Positions 1 to 9,757 are shown, counted from the first letter of the stretch. The stretch is DNA of 64,000 nt from Paenibacillus sp. FSL R5-0766 (GCF_037971845.1 NZ_CP150227.1:1984001-2048000), one strand, 5' to 3'. Translations and numbers: made by a program. Notes: a model not told the origin generated them from the sequence alone.

Positions 1-1377
1 CACGTACCATCGACAAGCAAAATCAAAGTGTTCAAACTGATGAATGTCGCGGGTGCTTACTGGCGTGGAGATAGCAAAAACAAAATGCTTCAACGTATCT
101 ATGGTACGGCTTTTGTGAAAAAAGCACAGCTGGACGAGCATTTGCACTTCCTCGAAGAAGCTAAAAAACGGGATCACCGTAAGTTGGGTAAAGAGCTGGA
201 AATGTTCACATTCTCCCAACTGGTCGGTCAAGGCCTGCCAATCTGGTTGCCTAACGGTGCGAAGCTGCGCCGTACTCTGGAGCGTTATATTGTGGATCTG
301 GAAGAAAGCCTGGGATACCAGCATGTATACACACCGGTTCTGGGTAACGTGGAATTGTACAAAACATCTGGACACTGGGAGCACTACCAGGAAGATATGT
401 TCCCGAAAATGGTTATGGATAACGAGGAACTCGTTCTCCGTCCAATGAACTGTCCTCACCATATGATGGTGTACAAGTCCAGCATGCACAGCTACCGTGA
501 TCTGCCAATCCGTATTGCAGAGCTTGGCATGATGCACCGTTATGAAATGTCGGGGGCATTAACAGGTCTGCATCGTGTACGTGCCATGACACTGAACGAC
601 TCACACATTTTTGCACGCCCGGATCAGATCAAAGAAGAGTTTGCTCGTGTTATCGAGTTGATTCAAACAGTGTACAAGGATTTTGGTATCAACGAATACC
701 GTTTCCGTCTCTCCTATCGCGATCCGAAGGATACCGAGAAATACTTCCAGAACGACGAGATGTGGGAAATGTCCCAACGCATGCTGCGTGAAGTTGTGGA
801 AGAACTTGATCTTCCTTTCTATGAAGCTGAAGGTGAAGCGGCATTCTACGGTCCGAAGCTGGATGTGCAGATCAAAACAGCCCTGGGCAAAGAAGAGACA
901 TTGTCTACAGTTCAACTGGACTTCCTGTTGCCTGAGCGCTTTGAACTTGAATATGTGGGAGATGACGGACAGAAACATCGTCCGGTCGTTATTCACCGCG
1001 GTGTAATTAGTACAATGGAACGTTTCACAGCATTCTTGCTGGAGAACTTTGCAGGAGCTTTCCCGCTGTGGTTGTCTCCGGTTCAGGCAAAAGTGATCCC
1101 GGTATCCGGAAACTTCGACGATTATGCGCGTGAAGTCGAAGCGAAGCTGAAACGTGCGGGAATCTCTGCTGAAGCCGATCTGCGGAATGAGAAGCTTGGA
1201 TATAAAATCCGTGAGGCGCAGCTTGAGAAAATGCCTTATATGTTTGTAGTTGGTGAGAATGAGCGTAATGCAGAAGCAGTATCTGTGCGGAAGCGTGGAG
1301 AAGGCGATCTGGGCATGAAACCGGTCGATGAAATTATCGCTCAATTAAAAGAAGAAATTGCAACACGTTTAGTATAA
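1..1377 (+). CDS. thrS: Threonyl-tRNA synthetase, 3' part (5' end outside window)
   Basis: Class II aminoacyl-tRNA synthetase that charges tRNA-Thr in the cytosol. The reading frame is open from base 1, so the gene enters from the left and lacks its N-terminal TGS and editing domains here. The 458 visible codons cover the catalytic core and the C-terminal anticodon-binding domain. Motif 2 lies around [19 protein letters not shown], and motif 3 around the [12 protein letters not shown] segment. The zinc ligands of the family are visible as the Cys in MNCPHHM, the His in TGLHRVR and the His in VVIHRG. The gene ends at TAA and is followed by a strong terminator. Family assignment is near certain. 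Confidence 0.97.
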   Translation, partial: HVPSTSKIKVFKLMNVAGAYWRGDSKNKMLQRIYGTAFVKKAQLDEHLHFLEEAKKRDHRKLGKELEMFTFSQLVGQGLPIWLPNGAKLRRTLERYIVDLEESLGYQHVYTPVLGNVELYKTSGHWEHYQEDMFPKMVMDNEELVLRPMNCPHHMMVYKSSMHSYRDLPIRIAELGMMHRYEMSGALTGLHRVRAMTLNDSHIFARPDQIKEEFARVIELIQTVYKDFGINEYRFRLSYRDPKDTEKYFQNDEMWEMSQRMLREVVEELDLPFYEAEGEAAFYGPKLDVQIKTALGKEETLSTVQLDFLLPERFELEYVGDDGQKHRPVVIHRGVISTMERFTAFLLENFAGAFPLWLSPVQAKVIPVSGNFDDYAREVEAKLKRAGISAEADLRNEKLGYKIREAQLEKMPYMFVVGENERNAEAVSVRKRGEGDLGMKPVDEIIAQLKEEIATRLV

Positions 1378-1433
1378 ATGATCAAATGATCTATCAGATA
1401 ACCAGTGCATAAGTTGCGCTGATCACTCTGCAT

Positions 1434-1480
1434 AACGCCTGGATAACATGGGGTTGACCTATGTTATTCAGGCGTTTTTT
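1434..1480 (+). terminator. Rho-independent terminator of thrS
   Basis: Inverted arms AACGCCTGGATAACAT (1434-1449) and ATGTTATTCAGGCGTT (1461-1476) pair almost perfectly and run into a T tract. Confidence 0.9.
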
Positions 1481-1553
1481 CGTAGTGTTTGCAGTAAAAA
1501 GTATAGATTAATTGCTTTTTGGAAAACCTTTGCAGTGAGGGGGAGGTTATACA

Positions 1554-2345
1554 ATGAAAAAGCAATTCTCAATTCAAAAGAAACATATACGGGGTTTATT
1601 GGTTGGCTGTGTGATATTCGCCGGGATGATGATTAACCTGAATCAGGCGGATGCCTATACATTTGAAGAGGAAAGTACGGTACTGCATGTCGAGAGTCAG
1701 AGCAGCGGCATTGAAGGTCCAATTATTGAAGCTTCGAGCAAGCCTATTCAGGAATTTCCAGAACAGGTCAGCCATCAATACAGTGATGAAGCCCACCTGA
1801 CGACCATGGTGTATATGGCTTTATTATGGTCACCACAACCAATGGTCCTTCCAAGACCTGAACTTACAGAAAAACAAGTGGCGGACCCGTCTATGCCGGT
1901 GCTTGCTCCGCGTTCAGAACAAATCCTGGGTACACAAAAGGTTACAGCAACGGGATATACGGCAGGAGTGGAGTCTACAGGAAAAGGACCCAAACACCCG
2001 CAATACGGAATTACGTATTCTGGTGTCAAAGTACGCCGTGATAAAGAAACGGTCTCCACGATTGCAGCTGATCCAAAATTGTTCCCGATGGGTTCCATTC
2101 TGTATATTCCGGGCTATGGATACGGAATTGTTGCAGATACCGGTTCAGCGATCAAAGGCAATAAAATCGATCTGTATTTCCCGACAACCAAGCAAGTGTA
2201 CAAAGAGTGGGGCAAAAAGGATGTGGAAGTACAGGTGATCAGACAAGGCGCCGGAAAGTGTACAGAGAAGATGCTCAGCGAGTTGGCCGATGCAATCGAC
2301 GTGTACAAATCCGTACCGGACTCCTGGCTGGACAAGGCCATTTAA
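1554..2345 (+). CDS. 3D-domain protein (YuiC/MltA-like), secreted or membrane-anchored
   Basis: 263 residues. An N-terminal hydrophobic segment after a basic stretch (about residues 14-32) looks like a signal peptide or anchor. The C-terminal half (about residues 130-240) is a 3D domain, named for its three conserved aspartates, visible as [21 protein letters not shown] and NKIDLYF. The fold is shared with MltA lytic transglycosylases and Bacillus stationary-phase cell-wall proteins such as YuiC and YocH, so a peptidoglycan-remodelling role outside the membrane is likely but not proven. The ATG is preceded by GGGGGAGG at 1539-1546. No partner gene is adjacent. Confidence 0.85.
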   Translation: MKKQFSIQKKHIRGLLVGCVIFAGMMINLNQADAYTFEEESTVLHVESQSSGIEGPIIEASSKPIQEFPEQVSHQYSDEAHLTTMVYMALLWSPQPMVLPRPELTEKQVADPSMPVLAPRSEQILGTQKVTATGYTAGVESTGKGPKHPQYGITYSGVKVRRDKETVSTIAADPKLFPMGSILYIPGYGYGIVADTGSAIKGNKIDLYFPTTKQVYKEWGKKDVEVQVIRQGAGKCTEKMLSELADAIDVYKSVPDSWLDKAI

Positions 2346-2361
2346 TTTCACATGTGAACAT

Positions 2362-2391
2362 GAATAACAGAAGTGCTCTCTCCACATAATA
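2362..2391 (+). promoter_or_regulatory. Sigma-G/F-type sporulation promoter of the SASP gene
   Basis: GAATA at 2362-2366 and CATAATA at 2385-2391 are separated by 18 bases, matching the forespore sigma-G consensus GHATR-N17/18-CATWHTA. It lies about 65 bases upstream of the spore protein start, the class of gene that sigma-G controls. Confidence 0.75.
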
Positions 2392-2456
2392 CTGACTGGG
2401 GACGAACCCCGCGGTGCAGCAATGTATCGTAAATATGAAGAGAGAGGTGATTCGTT

Positions 2457-2678
2457 GTGGCTAAGAAATCACAAGGACAAGGGTACCAAACGCCAAACGA
2501 GAAGTACAATGCAGAGTTTGGAGAAGAGAATGCAGCAGCAAAAGTGAAGCAATCCGCTCAAAACAAAGTACAAGATAATTTCCAAACACCTGATGAAAAA
2601 TACAATGCCGAGTTCGGTGTAGAAAACACAGGCCAAACTGGCCAAGGTCAAGGCAAAGCATCAAAATACAAAAAATAA
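2457..2678 (+). CDS. Gamma-type small acid-soluble spore protein
   Basis: 73 residues, rich in Q, N, K, A and G with almost no hydrophobic content. It holds two copies of a repeat around TPNEKYNAEFG and TPDEKYNAEFG (about residues 18-28 and 44-54), the mark of gamma-type SASP (SspE-like). These proteins accumulate in the forespore core as an amino-acid reserve degraded at germination by the Gpr protease. The start is GTG at 2457 behind AGAGAGGTGA. It is monocistronic, with a sigma-G-type promoter upstream and a terminator downstream. Confidence 0.9.
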   Translation: MAKKSQGQGYQTPNEKYNAEFGEENAAAKVKQSAQNKVQDNFQTPDEKYNAEFGVENTGQTGQGQGKASKYKK

Positions 2679-2709
2679 TTGAAGATTCATTAATCAAATG
2701 ATGATTCAG

Positions 2710-2739
2710 CACCCTGGAGCAGCAGCTCCGGGGTGTTTT
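2710..2739 (+). terminator. Terminator of the gamma-SASP gene
   Basis: CACCCTGGAGC (2710-2720) pairs with GCTCCGGGGTG (2724-2734), one T-G wobble, followed by TTTT. Confidence 0.85.
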
Positions 2740-2772
2740 ACATATGCGAAGTTTTTTACATTAATATCCTCC

Positions 2773-2796
2773 CATCTCAGTCTCGAGACCGAGATG
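2773..2796. promoter_or_regulatory. 24-bp near-perfect palindrome upstream of liaF
   Basis: CATCTC-A-GTCTCGAGAC-C-GAGATG is palindromic apart from one position pair and lies about 80 bases before the liaF start, just upstream of a possible promoter (TTGTCT at 2828-2833, TAATAC at 2851-2856, 17 apart). LiaR-type regulators bind inverted repeats and autoregulate, so this may be a LiaR operator. That link is inference. Confidence 0.45.
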
Positions 2797-2876
2797 AATT
2801 CCATCTGCCGCCGCTGTTCTCATTGTCTTGTCTGAGTTACACTGGATACATAATACAGACAAAGGAGACATGAGCG

Positions 2877-3905
2877 ATGAAACGATCGACGCGTGACCGC
2901 TGGTGGGTTGGCATACCTCTTATTGCTATTGGTGCGATGATCTTGTTCAGACAATTGGGATATGACATTGATGTAGGATATATTTTCAGAACATATTGGC
3001 CGTTATTTCTAATCTGGTGGGGGGTCAAAGGAATCTCCGAGATTCGTCGCAACGGGGGTTACGCCTTTATTGGACCGGTAATTGTACTGGCGATTGGTGG
3101 TTACTTTCTTGCCCGTAACCTGGGATGGATTGATTACTCCATGGGTGAGTTCATCCGTTATCTGATCCCGGTTATGCTGATTGGCGGAGGATTGTTTGTA
3201 CTGATTGGGCCACGACGTCGTGATCGGAAACATCATGACAAGATGCAGCCACCTCCAGCACCTGAGCAACCTTATAAACCGTTAGCTCCGGAGGATCTGG
3301 AGATGCCATCGTCGTTTGACGAACAGTTCGAGAAAACATTTGGCAAACCAAAACAGGAACAGAAGAACGATGCACATGGCCCTCATTTCACAGGATCAAC
3401 GGATTCATCATCACAAGGGCAACAGTATAAGAAGAAACATCAATCGTATAACTCTAACGATACCGGATATGGAGAACATTATGATGATGGCTACGGAAAT
3501 GGTTATGGGGATTATGGCAGTGGCAATACCATTAATAAATCGGCGTTCATCGGTGATCTGTACATGGGGCAGGAAGTATTCTCGTTGAAACCCATGAACA
3601 TCTCGGCTTTTATCGGAGATACCGTAATTGATTTGACCAAAGCACAGATTCCTTATGGGGAGACGAAGATTGTCATTTCTTCATTTATTGGGGATGTGAA
3701 AGTATTTGTACCGGAAGATATGGATCTGGGTGTGACGGTGACGACAAATTCCTTCATTGGAGATATGTCACTGTTGAACCAGAAACGCGGCGGATTCCTG
3801 AGTAGTGCCCAGGCTGAAACTGCCCATTACCATGAAGCGAGCAAAAAGGTACGGATTATTGTAAGTGTGTTTATCGGAGACGTCAAAGTGAATAAGGTGG
3901 GTTAA
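2877..3905 (+). CDS. liaF: LiaF-like membrane regulator of cell-envelope stress
   Basis: 342 residues. The N-terminal third has about four hydrophobic segments (residues 12-110, including a WPLFLIWWGVKG stretch), then a charged, Pro/Gln/Ser-rich linker (about 115-215). The C-terminal DUF2154 region carries five FIGD motifs in SAFIGD, SAFIGD, SSFIGD, NSFIGD and SVFIGD, the beta-repeat of LiaF proteins. In Bacillus subtilis LiaF inhibits the LiaRS two-component system until lipid-II-interfering antibiotics are sensed. It is followed after 3 bases by the kinase and then the regulator, giving the conserved liaFSR order; liaIH and liaG are absent here. Confidence 0.88.
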   Translation: MKRSTRDRWWVGIPLIAIGAMILFRQLGYDIDVGYIFRTYWPLFLIWWGVKGISEIRRNGGYAFIGPVIVLAIGGYFLARNLGWIDYSMGEFIRYLIPVMLIGGGLFVLIGPRRRDRKHHDKMQPPPAPEQPYKPLAPEDLEMPSSFDEQFEKTFGKPKQEQKNDAHGPHFTGSTDSSSQGQQYKKKHQSYNSNDTGYGEHYDDGYGNGYGDYGSGNTINKSAFIGDLYMGQEVFSLKPMNISAFIGDTVIDLTKAQIPYGETKIVISSFIGDVKVFVPEDMDLGVTVTTNSFIGDMSLLNQKRGGFLSSAQAETAHYHEASKKVRIIVSVFIGDVKVNKVG

Positions 3906-3908
3906 CGC

Positions 3909-4934
3909 ATGATTCGAACAATTCTCAAGGCCAATAAATGGGAACTGATGATGTATTTTGCGCTAACTGGTCTGATTACGCTGGGCGGATTCTATCTATT
4001 GTATGGAGAGGTGTTGATGGGGGCTGGTCGTCAGCGGGCATGGACCTATGTTGCCGTTGTTGTGCTGGCCACCGTTATCACCGGATATATCGCTGCTTTA
4101 CGACTTCAACGCAAGATTGACCTGCTTGATCTCAACATGTTGAAAGTGTCCAAGGGTAATCTGGCGGTGCGCATGCCTGAAGCGGATGATGCTTCGTTTG
4201 GTCGTGTCTATCAGGAGTTCAATGTTATGATGGATTCGATTGAGAAAAAGATGAGACTGCTTCAGCGCCTCGGTGAGCAGGAAGTCATTGAGAAGGAGCA
4301 AGCCTCGGAGCGGGCTGTGCTTGAAGAGCGTAAACGAATGGCAAGGGACCTCCATGACACGGTTAGCCAGCAGCTGTTTGCCATGCATATGTCGGCTTCA
4401 TCCTTACCTCGTCTGCTGGAGATGAATCCTGAACATGGCGGTAAAGTACTGGACCAGTTAATCCAGATGTCACATATTGCACAGCGTCAGATGCGAGGAC
4501 TTATTGCCCAACTTCGACCAGTGGAGCTGGAAGGGCGTGACCTCTCCGCAGCACTGGATAGTTGGTTTCCTGATTATTGCAGGCAGAATGGTCTTAAAGG
4601 TGTGAAAGAGCTGGAACTGGATGGCGGAATCTCGGATGCCATTGAGCACCAGCTGTTTCTTGTTATTCAGGAGGCAGTTGCCAATGTTGTGAAGCATGCA
4701 GAGGCGGGAGTGGTTAGTCTGTCCATACGGGAGAGTGAACATCAGATCAGCATGAGCATCAGCGATGATGGTCAGGGATTTTTGCAGCAAGCGGAACGTC
4801 CGGGTTCATACGGGTTATCTACTATGCGTGAACGGGCGGAGAAGCTTGGGGGGCAAGTTCAGATTATATCAAAGCCGGGAGCGGGAACGACGGTACGGGT
4901 ACTGATCCCGAAATTTCCTAATGTATCTGAATGA
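3909..4934 (+). CDS. liaS: LiaS-type sensor histidine kinase
   Basis: 341 residues with two N-terminal transmembrane segments (about 14-34 and 43-65) and a very short extracellular loop, the layout of an intramembrane-sensing kinase. A HAMP-like linker follows, then the HisKA_3 dimerisation helix with the phospho-acceptor His in RMARDLHDTVSQQ (about residue 148) and a HATPase_c domain with ISDDGQGF and GLSTMRERAE. It should phosphorylate the regulator encoded 18 bases downstream. Gene order with the LiaF homologue supports the LiaS name; the stimulus in this organism is not shown by the sequence. Confidence 0.88.
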   Translation: MIRTILKANKWELMMYFALTGLITLGGFYLLYGEVLMGAGRQRAWTYVAVVVLATVITGYIAALRLQRKIDLLDLNMLKVSKGNLAVRMPEADDASFGRVYQEFNVMMDSIEKKMRLLQRLGEQEVIEKEQASERAVLEERKRMARDLHDTVSQQLFAMHMSASSLPRLLEMNPEHGGKVLDQLIQMSHIAQRQMRGLIAQLRPVELEGRDLSAALDSWFPDYCRQNGLKGVKELELDGGISDAIEHQLFLVIQEAVANVVKHAEAGVVSLSIRESEHQISMSISDDGQGFLQQAERPGSYGLSTMRERAEKLGGQVQIISKPGAGTTVRVLIPKFPNVSE

Positions 4935-4952
4935 ACTAGAGGGGGAGACGGA

Positions 4953-5615
4953 ATGAGTGGGAAAGTAAACGTAATGATTGTGGATGATCATGACATGGTA
5001 CGAATGGGGTTGAAAACGTATCTGATGCTGGAAACTACTTTTCATGTGATGGGAGAAGCGGGCCATGGGCAGGATGCACTTGATCAGTTGCGTAAGTTAA
5101 ATGATAGTGAAATGCCGGACCTGATCCTGATGGATCTGATGATGCCGGTAATGAATGGCGCTGAAGCAACAAAAGCCATCATGAAAGAATTTCCAGGGAT
5201 GAAGATTGTGATGCTCACCAGTTTCCTGGAGGATGATCTGGTTGTGCAAGCGATTGAAGCGGGTGCGGTAAGTTATGTACTGAAGACAGTCTCTGCCGAA
5301 GAACTGATCTATGCTCTGCAAGGGGCCTATAGAGGCATGCCTGTTATGACAGGTGATGTGTCGCAGGCATTAACCCGGGGAATCAGACAACGTACAGCGA
5401 GAGAGAGTGAATCAGGTCTGACTGAACGGGAGAAGGAAGTGCTGCTGCTTATTGCAGAGGGGAAGACCAACAAAGACATTGGAGAAGAATTACATATCAG
5501 TATCAAAACCGTCAAAACACATGTGAGCAACCTGCTGATGAAATGTGAGATGGACGATCGTACACAATTGGCCATCTATGCGCATCGTCAGGGTTGGGTG
5601 AAAACGAAAGGGTAA
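4953..5615 (+). CDS. liaR: LiaR-type response regulator (NarL/LuxR family)
   Basis: 220 residues. The receiver domain (about 5-120) has the acidic pair VDDHD and the phospho-acceptor Asp in LILMDLMMPVMNG, plus the conserved Lys in YVLKTVSAEEL. The LuxR-type DNA-binding domain (about 150-215) reads LTEREKEVLLLIAEGKTN, with the recognition helix in ISIKTVKTHVSNLL. It is the output of the liaFSR operon, likely controlling envelope-stress genes and its own operon. A GGGGGAG site precedes the ATG. No clear terminator follows. Confidence 0.9.
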   Translation: MSGKVNVMIVDDHDMVRMGLKTYLMLETTFHVMGEAGHGQDALDQLRKLNDSEMPDLILMDLMMPVMNGAEATKAIMKEFPGMKIVMLTSFLEDDLVVQAIEAGAVSYVLKTVSAEELIYALQGAYRGMPVMTGDVSQALTRGIRQRTARESESGLTEREKEVLLLIAEGKTNKDIGEELHISIKTVKTHVSNLLMKCEMDDRTQLAIYAHRQGWVKTKG

Positions 5616-5678
5616 AATGCTGTCATGACGGGGAAAAGAGTCTATTCTTACGTGCTTTTATCTCCTTTTTAATTGTTT

Positions 5679-5696
5679 TTAAGGTACGGTTAAGGT
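5679..5696 (+). promoter_or_regulatory. 11-bp-phased direct repeat upstream of htrA
   Basis: TTAAGGT occurs at 5679-5685 and again at 5690-5696, exactly one helical turn apart. Tandem direct repeats with 11-base phasing are typical binding sites of OmpR-family regulators, and one is encoded just downstream of htrA at 7606. TTAAAG-like half sites recur at 5697 and 5719. I could not assign -35/-10 boxes with confidence. Confidence 0.4.
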
Positions 5697-5763
5697 TTAA
5701 AGTACAAAATAAGGACAGTTAAAGAATATCTCTTGGGAATAAGAGATTGGGAGGTAGAGAGGC

Positions 5764-7428
5764 ATGGACGAACGCAACTATAGATCGAACCGTCAAGACG
5801 AGGAAAACGAAACCAAACAAACGGAGAACCGCAATTCTTCCGGAACGGACGAATCCTCCTATTATTATTCTTATGGACCTTTTCAGTCCGTGAATCAGGA
5901 AGATACAGCAAATCACATGGGAAGCAATAATCAACGTGAAGAAGGAAATGTAGAGATCACAAAACCTGATCCGGTGAGACCCGTGCCTACTTACTATAAT
6001 AGTGAATCATCTGAACAAGCGAAAAGATCATCAGCAGGCGGCGGAAACGGCTCAGGTAACGGTGGTGATCAAGGGAATGGCGGCAAAGGCAACTGGAACT
6101 ATAATAACCGCAAGCCACGTTCTTCCGTAAGATCACTTCTATTTTCCTTTATTGCCGGCATGCTGGTCATCACTGTTCTCATGTACACCGCTGACAGAAC
6201 AAATATGTTCACACCGGAGACGGCACTTACGAACACGGACAATCAAAGTTCAGGACAGGAAGCATCCACAAACACAGGCGGAGGCAACAATGTCACAGCG
6301 TCGTTACTGCCAACAGGCAAAGAAGATGTGTCTTCCGTAGTAACAAGCACAAGTCCGGCTGTCGTCAAAATCGAAACACTCGCCAAGCAGTCCTCACGTA
6401 CAGGATTGGGTCAGGGTGGATCAAATACAAGTGATCCGCTGTACCAATACTTCTTTGGTAATGGCGGCGGAACGGAAGGCAATCAAGGCCAAAGCCAGCA
6501 ACCACAAAGCGGTAATCAGCTTGTGCCTATGGGCATTGGTTCCGGGTTCATTTTTGACAAAGAAGGATATATCCTGACGAATCAACACGTTGTTCAGGGT
6601 GCAGACGTAATCCAGGTAACTCTGGAGAACAACAGCAAACCTTATGAAGCTAAATTGCTGGGAAGCAGCTTTGATCTGGATTTGGCTGTATTGAAAATTG
6701 AGAAAAACAGTGGTGACGATGCGTTCCCTGTAGCTCCACTGGGTGATTCCAACAGTACTCAAGTCGGTGAATGGCTTGTAGCTATTGGTAACCCTGAAGG
6801 ATTCGAACACACCGTTACAGCAGGTGTACTGAGTGCCAAAGAACGTACGATCAGCATTCCAGATGAAGAAACAGGAAAAACACGTGAGTACAGCCATTTG
6901 CTGCAAACAGATGCTTCGATTAACCCGGGTAACTCCGGTGGTCCGTTGCTTAACCTGAATGGGGAAGTTATCGGAATGAACGTTGCAGTAAGTGCAGATG
7001 CACAGGGGATTGGTTTTGCAATCCCGTCGAGCGTCATCTCTGAAGCTGTTAAATATCTTAAAGAGAACAAAGAAGTTCCCAAAGAGCCAGTACCCTTTAT
7101 CGGTGCATCTCTGATGGCTCTCACGCCTGAAGTTGCTAAACAAATGGGAACAGACGTTACCGAAGGTTCAGTTGTAGCCAGCACGATCTTCCAATCACCG
7201 GCTTACCAAGCAGATCTTCGTGCATATGACATCATCACAGGTGCCAATGGTACGCCGTACGCGACAAGTCAAGATCTGATTGATTTTATCAAGAAACAGG
7301 AAATCGGCAGTGAAGTGACATTAAACGTGGTGCGTGACGGTAAGAAAATGGATCTGAAAATCAAAATCGGCAACAAAAATGATTTTGATACTTCACAAAC
7401 AACAGGTACACAACAGCAGCAACCATAA
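5764..7428 (+). CDS. htrA: HtrA/DegP-family membrane-anchored serine protease
   Basis: 554 residues. A long polar, Asn/Gly-rich cytosolic N-terminus (1-118) is followed by one transmembrane segment (about 122-142) and a second low-complexity linker. The trypsin-like domain (about 195-430) shows the triad: His in YILTNQHVVQ, Asp in FDLDLAVLKI and Ser in NPGNSGGPLLN. A PDZ domain (about 440-535) includes VVASTIFQSPAYQADLRAYD. Such proteases degrade misfolded exported proteins at the outer face of the membrane. The downstream two-component pair resembles the functional link of CssRS with htrA in Bacillus, suggesting secretion-stress control (inference). Confidence 0.93.
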   Translation: MDERNYRSNRQDEENETKQTENRNSSGTDESSYYYSYGPFQSVNQEDTANHMGSNNQREEGNVEITKPDPVRPVPTYYNSESSEQAKRSSAGGGNGSGNGGDQGNGGKGNWNYNNRKPRSSVRSLLFSFIAGMLVITVLMYTADRTNMFTPETALTNTDNQSSGQEASTNTGGGNNVTASLLPTGKEDVSSVVTSTSPAVVKIETLAKQSSRTGLGQGGSNTSDPLYQYFFGNGGGTEGNQGQSQQPQSGNQLVPMGIGSGFIFDKEGYILTNQHVVQGADVIQVTLENNSKPYEAKLLGSSFDLDLAVLKIEKNSGDDAFPVAPLGDSNSTQVGEWLVAIGNPEGFEHTVTAGVLSAKERTISIPDEETGKTREYSHLLQTDASINPGNSGGPLLNLNGEVIGMNVAVSADAQGIGFAIPSSVISEAVKYLKENKEVPKEPVPFIGASLMALTPEVAKQMGTDVTEGSVVASTIFQSPAYQADLRAYDIITGANGTPYATSQDLIDFIKKQEIGSEVTLNVVRDGKKMDLKIKIGNKNDFDTSQTTGTQQQQP

Positions 7429-7450
7429 ATATTGGGCAAGGATTTACAGA

Positions 7451-7483
7451 ACGGAAGGGTTTGAAGGCCCTTCCGTTTTTTTT
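7451..7483 (+). terminator. Terminator of htrA
   Basis: ACGGAAGGG (7451-7459) pairs with CCCTTCCGT (7468-7476) and runs into eight T. Confidence 0.93.
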
Positions 7484-7605
7484 GCCCTGATGGAGCAAGG
7501 TTACAATGGACCAGGACGGATTGGAGACCCCCTACTTGAAGATGCAGATTGTGCTTCTGCCTGTTACAATGGGATAAAACGTTAGGATAAAGGAGAAAGA
7601 CCACC

Positions 7606-8295
7606 ATGCGCTCAACTATTTTGATTGTGGATGATGACGAAAAAATTGTATCCATGCTCCGCCGGGGGCTGGCTTTTGAAGGATATGAGGTACAGACGGC
7701 TTCCAATGGAGCTGAAGGCCTCAGCAAACTGATGGACAAGGAGCCTGACATCGTTGTGCTGGATGTGATGATGCCGCAGATTGATGGATTTGAGGTATGT
7801 CGCAGATTGAGAGAAGCAGGCAGCAAAGTGCCTGTGCTGATGCTGACGGCCAAGGATGAAGTACAGAGCCGGGTGACCGGATTGGACACGGGAGCCGATG
7901 ACTACCTTGTAAAACCTTTTGCGCTGGAAGAATTATTGGCACGTGTCCGCGCATTGCTGCGCCGCAAGTCTGATAATGGGGGTACGCCGGACAACCGCTT
8001 AATGTATGAAGATATCATTTTGGACAATGACTCACGTGAAGTATTGCGAGATGGGCAGCGTCTGGAACTGACTGCCAAAGAATTCGAACTGTTGAATCTG
8101 TTCATGCAAAATCCAAGACGGGTACTGTCCCGCGATCTGATTATGGATAAAATCTGGGGTTATGATTACAGCGGTGAGTCTAACGTGCTTGAAGTGTACA
8201 TTGCCATGCTCAGACAGAAGACCGAAGAATACGGTGGCAAGCGTCTAATCCAGACCATCCGGGGAGCCGGCTATATTCTGAGAGGTGACTCCTGA
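7606..8295 (+). CDS. OmpR/PhoB-family response regulator
   Basis: 229 residues. The receiver domain contains VDDDEK, the phospho-acceptor Asp in IVVLDVMMPQIDGF (about residue 52) and the Lys in YLVKPFALEEL. The winged-helix domain (about 130-226) has the family signatures LTAKEFELLNLF and LIQTIRGAGYIL. It pairs with the histidine kinase that starts 1 base after its stop codon. Its position right after htrA, and the phased direct repeats in the htrA upstream region, make control of the protease plausible. The exact subfamily (CssR, MprA or other) cannot be settled by eye. Confidence 0.9.
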   Translation: MRSTILIVDDDEKIVSMLRRGLAFEGYEVQTASNGAEGLSKLMDKEPDIVVLDVMMPQIDGFEVCRRLREAGSKVPVLMLTAKDEVQSRVTGLDTGADDYLVKPFALEELLARVRALLRRKSDNGGTPDNRLMYEDIILDNDSREVLRDGQRLELTAKEFELLNLFMQNPRRVLSRDLIMDKIWGYDYSGESNVLEVYIAMLRQKTEEYGGKRLIQTIRGAGYILRGDS

Positions 8296-8296
8296 T

Positions 8297-9757
8297 ATGT
8301 CCATCCGGTTAAGACTAACCGCATGGTATTCTGGCATTTTGGCGGCTGTTCTTATCTTTTGGGGCGTTGTAATCTATGCCTTTGTTTATTTTAACTCCTA
8401 TCAGGAAGTCGAACAGCAATTGAAGGTGAAGAGTACCCGGATTACGGAGCAGATTGGTGTTAATCCTCTTTCACAGTCGCTGGATCTGGACCCATTTACA
8501 GAGAGTCAGCTTCAGGAGGCACAAATCTATATTCAACTCTGGGATTACCAGAGTCGCTCAGGCAGAATTTCCGGTAATATGGAGAAATTGCAGATTCAGT
8601 TTCCGGTATTAAAAGCCAATGAGATACTTAAAGAGCGTGGCATATCCAAGATCTATGTGGATGGTACACCGTTTCTGGTGAATCAGCTTCCCCTTTCTCT
8701 TCAGGGAACCAATGAAGTACGTGGGATTCTTCAGGTTGGTGCGAATGTAAGTTCACAGGAGCGCTTGCTGGAAGCGTTGCTTAATATTTTGGTTTTTGGC
8801 TGGCTGGTAGCGATGGCATTGGCTATTACCTCAGGTCTCGTCTTGGCTCGCAAGTCGATGCGTCCGCTCGTGACTGTCATTGATGCCGCCAATCAGATTC
8901 AATCGGGAGATGACTTAAGTGTACGTATTCAATATGCTGGGCCGAAGGATGAGATCGGGCGTCTGATTGAAACGGTCAATAATATGCTTGAACGTACAGA
9001 ATTGTCATTCCGTGGTTTGGAGGAGACGAATGCTGCCCAGCGCCGCTTTGTATCCGATGCATCGCATGAACTGCGTACGCCGCTGACCACCATTCGCGGG
9101 AACGTAGACTTCTTGAAGAAGCTGTGGGATCAGGAAGGAAGAGACCGACCGAATCTGGATGAGGAGACTGTCAAACAAATGTCGCTGGAAGCCATTGAAG
9201 ATATGGCGGACGAGGGAAAACGTATGAGCAGGCTGATCAGCGACATGTTATCGCTGGCGAGAGCGGATACGGGTCAGAAAATTGAACTGAATCCGATCCC
9301 GCTGCAGATTCTCGTACAGGAAGTGGCACGCAGAGCACAATTTCTGGATCGTCAGGCAGACTGGCTTCCAGGAGATTTTTCCATCCTTAACGGCATTTAT
9401 GTGAACGGTAGCAAGGACTATCTGCAACAGATGCTGTTTATTTTCATCGAAAATGCGTTTAAATACACACCTGAAGGCTCTGTGACGCTGGATGCTGTAT
9501 TATACAAGGGCCAGGTGGGACTACGCATCAGCGACACCGGTATTGGGATGGATCGGGACGAAGTGCCGTTCATCTTTGATCGCTTCTATCGGGCAGATGA
9601 ATCCCGCGGGGCTACACCGGGCATAGGTCTGGGACTTTCGATTGCGAAGTGGATTATTGAGGAACACCATGGATCGGTTGAGGTTGTGACCAGACGTGGA
9701 GAAGGAACCACCTTTATTATCTGGTTGCCGGTTGTCTTTGCTCCGCCTATCGAATAA
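8297..9757 (+). CDS. HAMP-containing sensor histidine kinase, partner of the preceding regulator
   Basis: 486 residues from ATG 8297. I prefer this start to the in-frame GTG at 8285 because AGAGGTGA at 8281-8288 lies at ribosome-binding distance from it. Two transmembrane segments (about 12-34 and 160-182) flank an extracellular sensor domain of about 125 residues. HAMP follows, then HisKA with His in [15 protein letters not shown], and HATPase_c with N box [14 protein letters not shown] and [12 protein letters not shown]. This is a classic orthodox kinase. The extracellular domain shows no family I recognise, so the signal is unknown. Confidence 0.9.
   Translation: MSIRLRLTAWYSGILAAVLIFWGVVIYAFVYFNSYQEVEQQLKVKSTRITEQIGVNPLSQSLDLDPFTESQLQEAQIYIQLWDYQSRSGRISGNMEKLQIQFPVLKANEILKERGISKIYVDGTPFLVNQLPLSLQGTNEVRGILQVGANVSSQERLLEALLNILVFGWLVAMALAITSGLVLARKSMRPLVTVIDAANQIQSGDDLSVRIQYAGPKDEIGRLIETVNNMLERTELSFRGLEETNAAQRRFVSDASHELRTPLTTIRGNVDFLKKLWDQEGRDRPNLDEETVKQMSLEAIEDMADEGKRMSRLISDMLSLARADTGQKIELNPIPLQILVQEVARRAQFLDRQADWLPGDFSILNGIYVNGSKDYLQQMLFIFIENAFKYTPEGSVTLDAVLYKGQVGLRISDTGIGMDRDEVPFIFDRFYRADESRGATPGIGLGLSIAKWIIEEHHGSVEVVTRRGEGTTFIIWLPVVFAPPIE

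Noticed and set aside
601..1344. Long minus-strand open frame (247 codons) opposite thrS
   Set aside because: Exact shadow of the thrS reading frame; no ribosome binding site and no family-like sequence.
7500..7572. Direct repeat GTTACAATGG at 7500 and 7563 upstream of the OmpR-type regulator
   Set aside because: 63-base spacing has no clear meaning and no -35/-10 geometry fits; probably chance.
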